NCBI RefSeq assembly: GCF_014269395.1
Contig: NZ_JACOGK010000063.1
Coordinates: 1-5,110 of the forward strand
Reading direction: 5' to 3'
From: Megasphaera hominis
GTDB taxonomy: Bacteria; Bacillota; Negativicutes; Veillonellales; Megasphaeraceae
DNA: 5,110 bases
In this document: positions 1-5,109 of the stretch, piece after piece
Layout: the number at the start of each line of letters is the position of its first letter
Position numbering within the stretch: position 1 is the first letter of the stretch
The notes under the pieces: model-generated
What the model was told of the DNA's origin: nothing
What the model saw: the letters and a program-made list of their open reading frames with translations, nothing else
Database searches by the model: none
Position numbers and translations under genes: made by a program

Positions 1-87
1 GAAAGTCTTACCTCAGGCAGTGTCCAACTTATTAAAAAGTACTGTTCAACTTTGCGTCAAATTATATTTCTGATTCTAATTTTTTAG
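1..87 (+). CDS. Possible C-terminal tail of an IS3-type transposase (5' end outside window)
   Basis: Frame 1 is open from the window edge to a TAG at 85-87, giving 28 residues that begin ESLTSGSVQL. IS3-family OrfB proteins often end with a motif like SPVEYR followed by a short variable tail. The first residues would fit such a tail, and the stop lies 7 bases before the putative inverted repeat at 95-119, a normal arrangement. No catalytic motif is in view and the tail is hydrophobic and unremarkable, so this is a weak call. The other two forward frames close earlier, at bases 33-35 and 71-73. Confidence 0.2.
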   Translation, partial: ESLTSGSVQLIKKYCSTLRQIIFLILIF

Positions 88-119
88 ATTTTAGTGTCCA
101 AGTTTTGTTGACCAGTGCA
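1..119 (+). mobile_element. Right end of an IS3-type insertion sequence (partial)
   Basis: Bases 95-119 begin TGTCCAAGTTTTG and end CCAGTGCA. Read on the minus strand this is TGCACTGG...AACTTGGACA, the style of terminal inverted repeat common in IS3-family (IS150-like) elements, which end in TG...CA. A second similar block, AGTGTCCAACTT, lies at 20-30 and may be an internal or degenerate copy. The DNA here is AT-rich compared with the genes that follow. The element would continue to the left of the window, so its other end and any target duplication cannot be seen. The assignment rests on the terminal motif alone; chance resemblance is possible. Confidence 0.4.
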
Positions 120-120
120 G

Positions 121-153
121 AAGAGGCGAAATTACAGCCCACGAACACTAGAT
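121..153. repeat. Direct repeat copy 1 (33 nt)
   Basis: This copy begins AAGAGGCGAAATTACAGC and ends CTAGAT. It matches 199-231 at 29 of 33 positions; the first 18 bases are identical. It starts one base after the putative IS end at 119. Function is unknown: it could be a duplicated regulator-binding site or part of a small repeat element. Confidence 0.8.
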
Positions 154-161
154 GGTATAAA
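153..161 (+). promoter_or_regulatory. Possible extended -10 promoter for the riboswitch-hydrolase transcript
   Basis: TGGTATAAA at 153-161 fits an extended -10 (TGnTATAAT with one mismatch). The best -35 candidate, TTACAG at 132-137 with 18-base spacing, is poor. A start near 168 would place the stem-loop at 170-196 at the extreme 5' end of the mRNA, upstream of the riboswitch. This is the best promoter candidate I see between the IS end and the aptamer; AT-rich matches of this quality also occur by chance. Confidence 0.35.
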
Positions 162-169
162 AGAAAGGT

Positions 170-196
170 GGTTCTATGTGCCCTGCACATAGAACC
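170..196. repeat. Perfect 12-bp inverted repeat with 3-nt loop
   Basis: GGTTCTATGTGC at 170-181 is the exact reverse complement of GCACATAGAACC at 185-196, with loop CCT. On the plus strand it is followed by GAAAGAGG, not a T-run, so it is not a standard intrinsic terminator in that direction. On the minus strand it is followed by ACCTTTCTTTT, only a weak T-rich tail. It lies between the two 33-nt direct repeats. It could be a 5' mRNA stem-loop, an operator palindrome, or the core of a small repeat element. Confidence 0.75.
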
Positions 197-198
197 GA

Positions 199-231
199 AA
201 GAGGCGAAATTACAGCTCACGTAACCTAGAT
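199..231. repeat. Direct repeat copy 2 (33 nt)
   Basis: This is the second copy of the element at 121-153, offset by 78 bases. The differences are one base at 217 and three within 222-225. It ends about 10 bases before the c-di-AMP aptamer, so it would be transcribed in the leader if the promoter lies at 153-161, or would form part of the promoter if transcription starts later. Confidence 0.8.
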
Positions 232-240
232 AGATTTCAA

Positions 241-358
241 TTGTAGTATGTCGAATCCCCGCAAGGGGTACGGAGGACCCGCGCACGTGGGGTGAATCTG
301 CCATTTCCGCAGAGGGCCTGCCTCAGGCCTAACCCGTCAGCTAACTTCGGAGACAGAG
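241..358 (+). promoter_or_regulatory. c-di-AMP riboswitch (ydaO/yuaA class)
   Basis: Conserved ydaO/yuaA aptamer segments appear in order: CGAATCC near 252-258, GGGGTACGGAGGACCC at 265-280, GGGGTGAATCTG at 289-300, and CCTAACCCGTCAGCTAAC at 328-345. Helices visible by pairing are CCCC-GCAA-GGGG (257-268, GNRA loop), ACCC/GGGT (277-280 with 290-293), GGCCTG/CAGGCC (315-320 with 324-329), and a short closing helix TGTC/GACA (249-252 with 352-355). The class binds cyclic di-AMP and generally turns off genes for wall hydrolases and osmolyte or K+ transport. The gene directly downstream is a secreted NlpC/P60 hydrolase, a classic target. Only 14 bases separate the closing helix from the start codon and no terminator hairpin fits there, so control of ribosome access is more likely than attenuation (inference). 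Exact outer boundaries are uncertain by about 10 bases. Confidence 0.92.
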
Positions 359-363
359 AGGAG
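359..363 (+). promoter_or_regulatory. Ribosome binding site of the hydrolase, adjoining the riboswitch
   Basis: AGGAG at 359-363, within GAGAGGAG, lies 6 bases before ATG 370. It decides the start codon and sits only 3 bases after the aptamer closing helix, so ligand-dependent folding could affect its access. Confidence 0.8.
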
Positions 364-369
364 TATTCG

Positions 370-1125
370 ATGTGGAATACAATGCGCCGCGCCCTGGGAC
401 TGAGTCTCGTCCTGGCAGCGGCAACCCTGTCCGTCAATGCCTACAGCATTGGCGATCAGGGAGTACAGGTACTGAAGATCCAAAAGCAGCTCAGCCAATA
501 CGGCTATCGTATCAAGGCAGACGGCGTCTACGGCGGCGAAACCGCCCGGGCTGTCCAGCTCTTCCAGGCAGATAAGGGCCTGGCCATTGACGGCATCGTC
601 GACAACAAGACCTACCGCAAACTGACAGGGTCCTCCTTATCTAGGGACGAAGCAAAACGGGCAGAACAAGCTAAAAAAGCAGCAGCCACCTTGAAAACGA
701 AGTATCCCAGCCGTAACTACGGCGAATATTCCAAAGCCAGAAACATTACGAGCCACGACGTCATTGGCGACCGCCTCGTATCGACGGCCAACCGCTACGT
801 CGGCGTGCCCTACGTCTTTGGCGGCAACACGCCGAGCGGCTTCGACTGCTCGGGCTTTACACGGTACGTCTTTTCCCATAACGGCATCGAACTGCCGCGC
901 ATGGCAGACGAACAATACCGCCTCGGTTCTTCCGTTTCCCGCGAAGAACTCATGCCCGGCGATCTGGTCTTCTTTACGACGTACGAAGCAGGCGTATCAC
1001 ACGCCGGCATCTACGTCGGCAACGACCACTTCATCAGTGCCACGACCAGTGGCGGCATCCGCGTCGACAGCATGGACAGCGACTATTGGGCTTCCCATTA
1101 CGTCGGTGCCCGGCGCGTACGCTAA
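370..1125 (+). CDS. Secreted NlpC/P60 peptidoglycan endopeptidase with N-terminal peptidoglycan-binding domain
   Basis: A 251-residue exported cell-wall hydrolase, expected to cut peptide stems of peptidoglycan. Residues 1-24 form a signal peptide: Arg6-Arg7, a hydrophobic stretch GLSLVLAAATL, and a likely cleavage after SVNA. Residues about 27-90 are a PG_binding_1 domain (GDQGVQVLKIQKQL, then DGVYGGETARAVQLFQ, then DGIVDNKTYRKL). A Lys/Ala-rich linker follows to about 130. The NlpC/P60 domain fills the rest, with the nucleophile Cys160 in FDCSGF, the general base His211 in SHAGIYVG, and a typical GDLVFF strand. The usual third polar residue, His in FIHA-type motifs, is Ser223 here (HFISA). 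I start at ATG 370 because AGGAG lies 6 bases upstream; an in-frame GTG at 292 lies inside the riboswitch and would bury the signal peptide. The gene is preceded by a c-di-AMP riboswitch, so expression should fall when c-di-AMP is high. No clear terminator follows it. The precise bond cut (gamma-D-Glu-diamino acid is common) is not shown by sequence. Confidence 0.93.
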   Translation: MWNTMRRALGLSLVLAAATLSVNAYSIGDQGVQVLKIQKQLSQYGYRIKADGVYGGETARAVQLFQADKGLAIDGIVDNKTYRKLTGSSLSRDEAKRAEQAKKAAATLKTKYPSRNYGEYSKARNITSHDVIGDRLVSTANRYVGVPYVFGGNTPSGFDCSGFTRYVFSHNGIELPRMADEQYRLGSSVSREELMPGDLVFFTTYEAGVSHAGIYVGNDHFISATTSGGIRVDSMDSDYWASHYVGARRVR

Positions 1126-1163
1126 ACAATATAATAACTATTAGCACAAAATTGCCAGAAAGG

Positions 1164-1193
1164 TTGCTCAGACCAGGCAAATAAGCGTATAAT
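1164..1193 (+). promoter_or_regulatory. Likely sigma-A-type promoter of the alaS cluster
   Basis: A perfect TATAAT at 1188-1193 is preceded at 18-base spacing by TTGCTC (1164-1169), which keeps the TTG of the -35 consensus. The predicted transcription start near 1200 leaves a leader of only about 33 bases before alaS. That leader is too short for a T-box, and no T-box-like AGGGTGGNACCGCG block is visible. Confidence 0.6.
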
Positions 1194-1214
1194 CTGACGC
1201 AGAGAAGCTAATAA

Positions 1215-1221
1215 GAGGGAG
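1215..1221 (+). promoter_or_regulatory. Ribosome binding site deciding the alaS start
   Basis: GAGGGAG at 1215-1221 lies 11 bases before ATG 1233, slightly long but acceptable. The in-frame GTG at 1221 overlaps this site and so cannot use it. The next ATG at 1242 would be 20 bases away. Confidence 0.6.
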
Positions 1222-1232
1222 TGTTTAATATC

Positions 1233-3842
1233 ATGAAGTATATGACGGGTAATGAAATCCGCACAGCCTATTTGGAATTCTTTAAAAGCAAAGAGCATCT
1301 CATCTTGCACAGCTTTCCGCTCATTCCGGAAAACGACCCAAGTCTCCTGCTCATCGGCGCCGGCATGGCCCCGCTCAAACCCTATTTTACAGGCAAACTT
1401 GTACCGCCATCGTACCGCGTGACGACCAGCCAAAAATGCATCCGTACAGATGACATCGACAACGTAGGCCGCACAGCTCGTCATCATACGTTCTTTGAAA
1501 TGCTGGGGAACTTCTCCTTCGGCAACTATTTCAAAAAAGAAGCCATTTCCTGGGCCTGGGAATTCCTCACCAAGGTCCTCGAACTGGACCAGTCCAAGCT
1601 CTCCGTCACCATCTATCCCGATGACGACGAAGCCTACGACTACTGGCACAATATGATCGGTCTCCCGGACGACCACATCTTCAAGATGGACGACAACTTC
1701 TGGGAAATCGGCGAAGGCCCGTGCGGCCCGGACAGCGAAATCTTCTACGACCTCGGCCCGGAACGGGGCTGTGGCAAACCGACGTGCACCGTCGGCTGCG
1801 ACTGCGACCGCTACCTCGAAATCTGGAACCTCGTCTTCACGCAGTTCAACCGCACGAAGGACGGCGAATACGTACCGCTCGAAAAGAAAAACATCGATAC
1901 CGGCATGGGTCTCGAACGTATTGCCTCCGTCGTCCAGGAAAAAGAATCAAACTTCGAAACAGACCTCATCTATCCGATTATTGAAAAAGTCATTGCCATC
2001 AGCGGCGGCGACTACAGCAAACCGGACCAGAAGATGGCCATGAAGGTCATTGCCGACCACATCCGCGCTGTCACCGTCATGATTGGCGACGGCATCCTGC
2101 CGAGCAACGAAGGCCGCGGCTATGTCCTGCGCCGTATCCTCCGCCGCGCCGTCCGTTACGGCCGCGTCCTCGGCATCAATGACCTCTTCCTGAGCTCCCT
2201 CGTCGACACAGTCATCACCATTCTCGGTGCCGAATACCCGGAACTCAAACAGTACGAAAGCCTCATCAAACGGATCATCGACACCGAAGAAAAACAGTTC
2301 AGCGCTACCCTGGCCCAGGGCCTGGAAATGCTGCAGGACCTCATGAACGCAGCCGGTGACAAAAAAGTACTCGACGGCCAGTCCGTCTTCAAGCTCTATG
2401 ATACCTTTGGGTTCCCTGTCGAACTGACCCAGGAAATCGCCGAAGAAAACGGCTTTGAAATCGACCTGGACGGCTTCAAGGAAGCCATGAAGGAACAACA
2501 GGACCGGGCCCGTGCAGCCCGCACCAAGGTCGACGCCAAAGTCGTCGTACCGGATACGACCAAACTCGACCAGTCCAAGCTCGTCAACGACCCGGCTGCC
2601 GAACAGGCACAGATCGTCATGATCGGCAAGGACGGCGTAGAAGTAGAAACAGCCGGCGACGGCGAAGAAGTCACGCTCATTCTCGACGCCAACCCCTTCC
2701 ACGCCGAAGGCGGCGGCCAGCTCGGCGATACAGGCAGCATCCGTGCTGCCGGCGGCAGTGCAGCCGTTAGCGACGCCAAGGCCTTGCCGAACGGCCTCGT
2801 ATACCTCATTGCCACGGTCAAAGAAGGCGCCATCCACAGCGGCGACACCGTACAGCTCAGCGTCGACAAAGCCCGTAACCTGGCGCTCGCCCGCAACCAT
2901 ACGGCAACGCACCTCCTGCAGGCAGCCCTGCGGACCGTCCTCGGCAACCACGTCAACCAGGCCGGCTCCCTCGTCACACCGGACCACCTGCGCTTTGACT
3001 TTACCCATTTCTCGCCCGTCACGGCAGCCGAACTGGAAAAAGTAGAACAGCTCGTCAACGACGAAATCCTCAAAAACGACGTCGTCACCATCGAAGAAAT
3101 GCCTATCGACGCAGCCAAAGAAAAAGGCGCTATGGCCCTCTTTGGTGAAAAATACGGCGACATCGTCCGCGTCGTCTCCGTCGACGGCTTCAGCTGCGAA
3201 CTCTGCGGCGGCTCCCACGTCAAGAGCACAGCCATTATCGGCTCCTTCCGGATTCTTTCCGAATCGGGCACCGGTACAGGCGTACGCCGTATCGAAGCCG
3301 TAACCGGCGCTGCGGCCCTGCAGAAGGCCAAAGAAGACCAGGCCGTCCTGCGCCAGCTCGCAACCGACCTCAAAGCCAAGAACAGCGAAATCACGACGAA
3401 GGTCGCAAACCTCATGAGCCAGCTCAAAGAAGCAGAAAAAGAACTGCAGCAGCTCAAAAAGGAAGCAGCCCTCTCCGATCTCGACACCATTCTCGCCAGC
3501 CAGGAAACCATCGGCGGCGTCAGCGTCGTAGCAGCCGAAACCCAGGCCGACTCCATGGACAGCCTGCGTGACCTGGCCGATACGATCATGGATAAATTGG
3601 GCAACGGCGTTGTACTCCTCAGTGCAGCGCATGAAGATAAAATCAACTTCGTCTGCAAGGTTGCTAAAGCAGACACCAAAAAAGGCCTCCATGCCGGCAA
3701 GATTATCAAAGCGGCAGCCCAGGTTGCCGGTGGCAACGGCGGCGGCCGTCCCGATATGGCCCAGGCTGGCGGCAAAGAACCGGCCAAAGCCGGCGAAGCC
3801 CTGCAGGCTGGCAAGCAGCTCGTCCAAGAACTGCTCGGCTGA
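1233..3842 (+). CDS. alaS: Alanine--tRNA ligase (AlaRS)
   Basis: A cytoplasmic class II synthetase of 869 residues, normal for bacterial AlaRS (about 870-880), which attaches alanine to tRNA-Ala and hydrolyses mischarged Ser/Gly. The N-terminal [19 protein letters not shown] is typical. Motif 2 begins at Arg62 ([14 protein letters not shown]), followed by [17 protein letters not shown], and motif 3 is GMGLER at 224-229. A Cys-rich insert has Cys180, Cys185, Cys189 and Cys191, followed by [11 protein letters not shown]. The editing domain has its full metal-binding set: His556 and His560 (HTATH), then Cys658 and His662 (CGGSH). A coiled-coil stretch near 685-750 leads to the C-Ala/DHHA1 domain with a Gly-rich [14 protein letters not shown] near 834-847. 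All key residues are present, so it should be active. It heads the cluster with ireB, ruvX and yrzB and has its own promoter at 1164-1193. A long open frame on the opposite strand is a by-product of its codon bias. Confidence 0.98.
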   Translation: MKYMTGNEIRTAYLEFFKSKEHLILHSFPLIPENDPSLLLIGAGMAPLKPYFTGKLVPPSYRVTTSQKCIRTDDIDNVGRTARHHTFFEMLGNFSFGNYFKKEAISWAWEFLTKVLELDQSKLSVTIYPDDDEAYDYWHNMIGLPDDHIFKMDDNFWEIGEGPCGPDSEIFYDLGPERGCGKPTCTVGCDCDRYLEIWNLVFTQFNRTKDGEYVPLEKKNIDTGMGLERIASVVQEKESNFETDLIYPIIEKVIAISGGDYSKPDQKMAMKVIADHIRAVTVMIGDGILPSNEGRGYVLRRILRRAVRYGRVLGINDLFLSSLVDTVITILGAEYPELKQYESLIKRIIDTEEKQFSATLAQGLEMLQDLMNAAGDKKVLDGQSVFKLYDTFGFPVELTQEIAEENGFEIDLDGFKEAMKEQQDRARAARTKVDAKVVVPDTTKLDQSKLVNDPAAEQAQIVMIGKDGVEVETAGDGEEVTLILDANPFHAEGGGQLGDTGSIRAAGGSAAVSDAKALPNGLVYLIATVKEGAIHSGDTVQLSVDKARNLALARNHTATHLLQAALRTVLGNHVNQAGSLVTPDHLRFDFTHFSPVTAAELEKVEQLVNDEILKNDVVTIEEMPIDAAKEKGAMALFGEKYGDIVRVVSVDGFSCELCGGSHVKSTAIIGSFRILSESGTGTGVRRIEAVTGAAALQKAKEDQAVLRQLATDLKAKNSEITTKVANLMSQLKEAEKELQQLKKEAALSDLDTILASQETIGGVSVVAAETQADSMDSLRDLADTIMDKLGNGVVLLSAAHEDKINFVCKVAKADTKKGLHAGKIIKAAAQVAGGNGGGRPDMAQAGGKEPAKAGEALQAGKQLVQELLG

Positions 3843-3883
3843 TTTCCCTGCAGCGATGTAAAGAAAAAAAGGATGTGATTATG

Positions 3884-4144
3884 ATGGCAGTTAGTGATGA
3901 AACGATGATCGTCCAAAACAGGAACGAAGAGCAGACCGTAGCCTCTATGATTCTGGAAGACGTATATCACGCACTGGAAGAAAAAGGGTACAATCCGATC
4001 AATCAGATCGTGGGCTACCTTCTTTCCGGCGACCCTACGTACATTACAAGTCATAATAATGCGCGCAGCAATATTCGCCGTATCGAACGGGATGAACTCA
4101 TTGAAGAACTCGTCCGTTCGTATGTAAAACAGCATAACCTATAG
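3884..4144 (+). CDS. ireB: IreB family regulatory phosphoprotein (UPF0297/DUF965)
   Basis: An 86-residue cytoplasmic protein. The run [20 protein letters not shown], then [15 protein letters not shown] and [18 protein letters not shown], is the family signature and covers nearly the whole length. In Enterococcus faecalis, IreB is a small dimeric protein phosphorylated near its N-terminus by the PASTA kinase IreK and lowers intrinsic cephalosporin resistance (known for the family, not shown here). I chose ATG 3884 because MAVSDETM then lines up with the N-terminal TDET segment of characterised members; ATG 3881, one codon earlier, is equally possible. The ribosome binding site resembles AAGGAGGTGAT (AAGGATGTGAT, 3869-3879). 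It lies 41 bases after alaS with no terminator between, and 7 bases before ruvX. The order alaS–ireB–ruvX–yrzB is conserved in Bacillus subtilis (ireB is yrzL there). Confidence 0.93.
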   Translation: MAVSDETMIVQNRNEEQTVASMILEDVYHALEEKGYNPINQIVGYLLSGDPTYITSHNNARSNIRRIERDELIEELVRSYVKQHNL

Positions 4145-4151
4145 GAGCTTT

Positions 4152-4580
4152 ATGAGAATTTTAGGCTTAGATGTAGGCTCACGCACCATTGGCGTAGCCT
4201 GCAGCGATGCCCTGCTGCTCACTGCACAGGGCGTAGAAACGATCCGCAGGAAATCCAAACAAAAGGACTTCGAACGCCTGCAGGAACTCGTCAAAGAAAA
4301 AGAAGTACACCGTATTGTCGTGGGCAAACCCCGCCACATGAACGGCGACTACAGTGAAAATATCGAAAAGATAGAACACTTCGTCGAAGAACTCAAAGGC
4401 GTCATGCCGGACATGGAATTTGTCTACTGGGATGAACGCCTGACCACGGTCATGGCGCACCACGTGCTCATGGAAGGCAACGTGCGCCGCGAAAAGCGCA
4501 AGCAGATTGTCGACAAAATGGCGGCAGTCTTTATATTGCAAAATTACTTAGATGCCCAACAGGGAGGACAACATGACTGA
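4152..4580 (+). CDS. ruvX: RuvX/YqgF: putative pre-16S rRNA nuclease (Holliday junction resolvase-like)
   Basis: A 142-residue RNase H-fold protein, full length for the YqgF family. The acidic active-site residues are visible: Asp7 in GLDVGSRTIGVA, Glu95 in WDERLTT, and Asp121 in VDKMAAVFILQNYL. The VVGKPRHMNG strand-loop (56-65) is also characteristic. In Escherichia coli the family takes part in 5'-end maturation of 16S rRNA; an older proposal, based on fold, is Holliday-junction resolution. Translation is probably coupled to ireB: the Shine-Dalgarno AGGAG (4143-4147) overlaps the ireB stop codon TAG (4142-4144), and the start is 4 bases after it. The 3' end overlaps the next gene by 8 bases. 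Equivalent to B. subtilis yrrK. Confidence 0.95.
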   Translation: MRILGLDVGSRTIGVACSDALLLTAQGVETIRRKSKQKDFERLQELVKEKEVHRIVVGKPRHMNGDYSENIEKIEHFVEELKGVMPDMEFVYWDERLTTVMAHHVLMEGNVRREKRKQIVDKMAAVFILQNYLDAQQGGQHD

Positions 4581-4881
4581 AGAACGCATGGACAACGAAA
4601 CGGTTGAAGAAGTAGAACTCATCACCATCACCGGTGAAGACGGACAGGAAGAGTACTATGCAGAAGATGTAACCATCGAATATGCAGGCAAACAGTTTGC
4701 CGTACTGGTTCCCTACGTCGAAGACGAAGAAGCTGCAGCCACCACCAGCGGTGACGCTATTATCGCCCGCATTGACGAAGAAGACGGCGAACCCGTCTAC
4801 GTCTCGCCGACGGACGAAGAATTCGACGCTGTCGTAAAAATCTACGACCAGATCGTAGCCGAAGACACAGTAGAAGAATAA
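4573..4881 (+). CDS. yrzB: DUF1292 (UPF0473, YrzB-like) protein of unknown function
   Basis: A 102-residue, strongly acidic small protein. The pattern VELITITGEDGQEEYYAED, then FAVLVPYVEDEE and a C-terminal DEEFDAVVKIYDQI, is that of the DUF1292 family (B. subtilis YrzB). The function is not known. The start is ATG 4573, 4 bases after a strong Shine-Dalgarno AGGGAGGA (4561-4568); the in-frame ATG at 4552 lies upstream of that site. It overlaps the end of ruvX by 8 bases, so the two are likely translationally coupled. It is the last gene of the alaS cluster, and a short AT-richer stretch and an IS follow directly. There is no signal peptide or membrane segment. Confidence 0.9.
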   Translation: MTEERMDNETVEEVELITITGEDGQEEYYAEDVTIEYAGKQFAVLVPYVEDEEAAATTSGDAIIARIDEEDGEPVYVSPTDEEFDAVVKIYDQIVAEDTVEE

Positions 4882-4890
4882 GAACAAGAC

Positions 4891-4911
4891 AAACGCCCTG
4901 TCTGGGAGACA
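4891..4911 (+). other. Possible truncated remnant of the native operon terminator
   Basis: AAACGCCCTGTCT (4891-4903), GGG, AGACA (4907-4911) reads like the 5' arm, loop and first five bases of the 3' arm of an intrinsic terminator. The expected rest of the 3' arm, GGGCGTTT with a T-run, is missing: after 4911 the sequence is CAAAGTCAGCC and then the IS end. Only the 5-bp TGTCT/AGACA stem remains. It lies 10 bases after the yrzB stop, where a terminator would be expected. The reading as a broken terminator is inference. Confidence 0.4.
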
Positions 4912-4922
4912 CAAAGTCAGCC

Positions 4923-4948
4923 TGAACCGCTCCCCGTCAAGTAGACAG
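4923..4948. repeat. Terminal inverted repeat of the IS3-family element
   Basis: It begins TGAACCGCTCCCC and ends AAGTAGACAG. Read outward from the transposase it is CTGTCTACTTGACGGGG...GGTTCA. The TGAAC start, the CCCC core and the A/G-rich inner part match the usual shape of IS3-family termini. It lies 54 bases beyond the transposase stop. The boundary at 4923 is set by motif only, because the partner repeat is outside the window. Confidence 0.65.
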
Positions 4949-4974
4949 AGCAAAAAATAAAACATGTACTTATT

Positions 4975-5003
4975 ACTGCCACCGATATCCGGTGGCAGTT
5001 TTT
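4975..5003 (+). terminator. Intrinsic terminator hairpin inside the IS, acting on plus-strand transcripts
   Basis: ACTGCCACCG (4975-4984) pairs perfectly with CGGTGGCAGT (4990-4999) around loop ATATC: a GC-rich 10-bp stem followed by TTTTT (4999-5003). On the plus strand this is a strong Rho-independent terminator and would stop transcription arriving from the alaS–yrzB cluster before it runs antisense into the transposase gene. In the minus direction the stem follows the transposase stop directly but the next bases are AATAAG, so it is less convincing as the transposase terminator. Confidence 0.8.
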
Positions 5004-5109
5004 ATGCTGCCACGTAATAGTTATTGTGCTTTTCCATCGGGGTTACTACACCCAGTTTTCTCTGTAAACGCTTAGTATTGTAATAGCCAATGTAATCTTC
5101 AATCATTGC
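5002..5109 (-). CDS. IS3-family transposase (OrfB, integrase-type), C-terminal 35 residues only
   Basis: On the minus strand, from 5109 down to a TAA at 5004-5002, the frame encodes 35 residues: IEDYIGYYNTKRLQRKLG, then VVTPMEKHNNYYVAA. The YxxYYNTKRxQxKLG...TP signature is the usual end of the DDE (rve) integrase-type domain of IS3-family OrfB, just after the catalytic Glu region. The catalytic DDE residues themselves lie beyond the window edge. It ends 54 bases before the IS inverted repeat. Whether the full gene is intact, and whether it uses the family's programmed -1 frameshift from OrfA, cannot be seen. Confidence 0.88.
   Translation of the reverse strand, partial: AMIEDYIGYYNTKRLQRKLGVVTPMEKHNNYYVAA

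Noticed and set aside
108..136. Promoter formed by TTGACC in the IS end and a -10 in the first repeat
   Set aside because: At 17-base spacing the -10 would be ATTACA, a poor match; kept only as a remark.
170..196. Intrinsic terminator on the plus strand
   Set aside because: The stem is perfect but is followed by GAAAGAGG with no T-run.
121..231. CRISPR array
   Set aside because: There are only two imperfect repeats with a palindromic spacer, no further repeat-spacer units and no cas genes in view.
62..304. An 80-codon open frame on the minus strand across the repeat region
   Set aside because: It overlaps the riboswitch, both repeats and the IS end; its repeated VGCNFAS/VSCNFAS segments are just the DNA repeats translated.
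292..369. Upstream GTG start extending the hydrolase by 26 residues
   Set aside because: The extension would translate conserved riboswitch bases and put a hydrophilic stretch ahead of the signal peptide. ATG 370 has the good Shine-Dalgarno.
1120..1145. Terminator after the hydrolase gene (GCTAA/TTAGC pairing)
   Set aside because: It is only a 5-bp AT-rich stem with a long loop and no T-run.
1947..3827. A 626-codon open frame on the minus strand, opposite alaS
   Set aside because: It lies antisense to a complete, fully recognisable AlaRS. Its low-complexity, Phe/Asp/Gly-rich translation is what C-ending codon bias on the other strand produces. No ribosome site or domain supports it.
2396..4135. 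A 579-codon open frame on the minus strand, spanning alaS and ireB
   Set aside because: It runs antisense across two confident genes with a Ser/Arg/Pro-rich composition typical of an out-of-frame reading.
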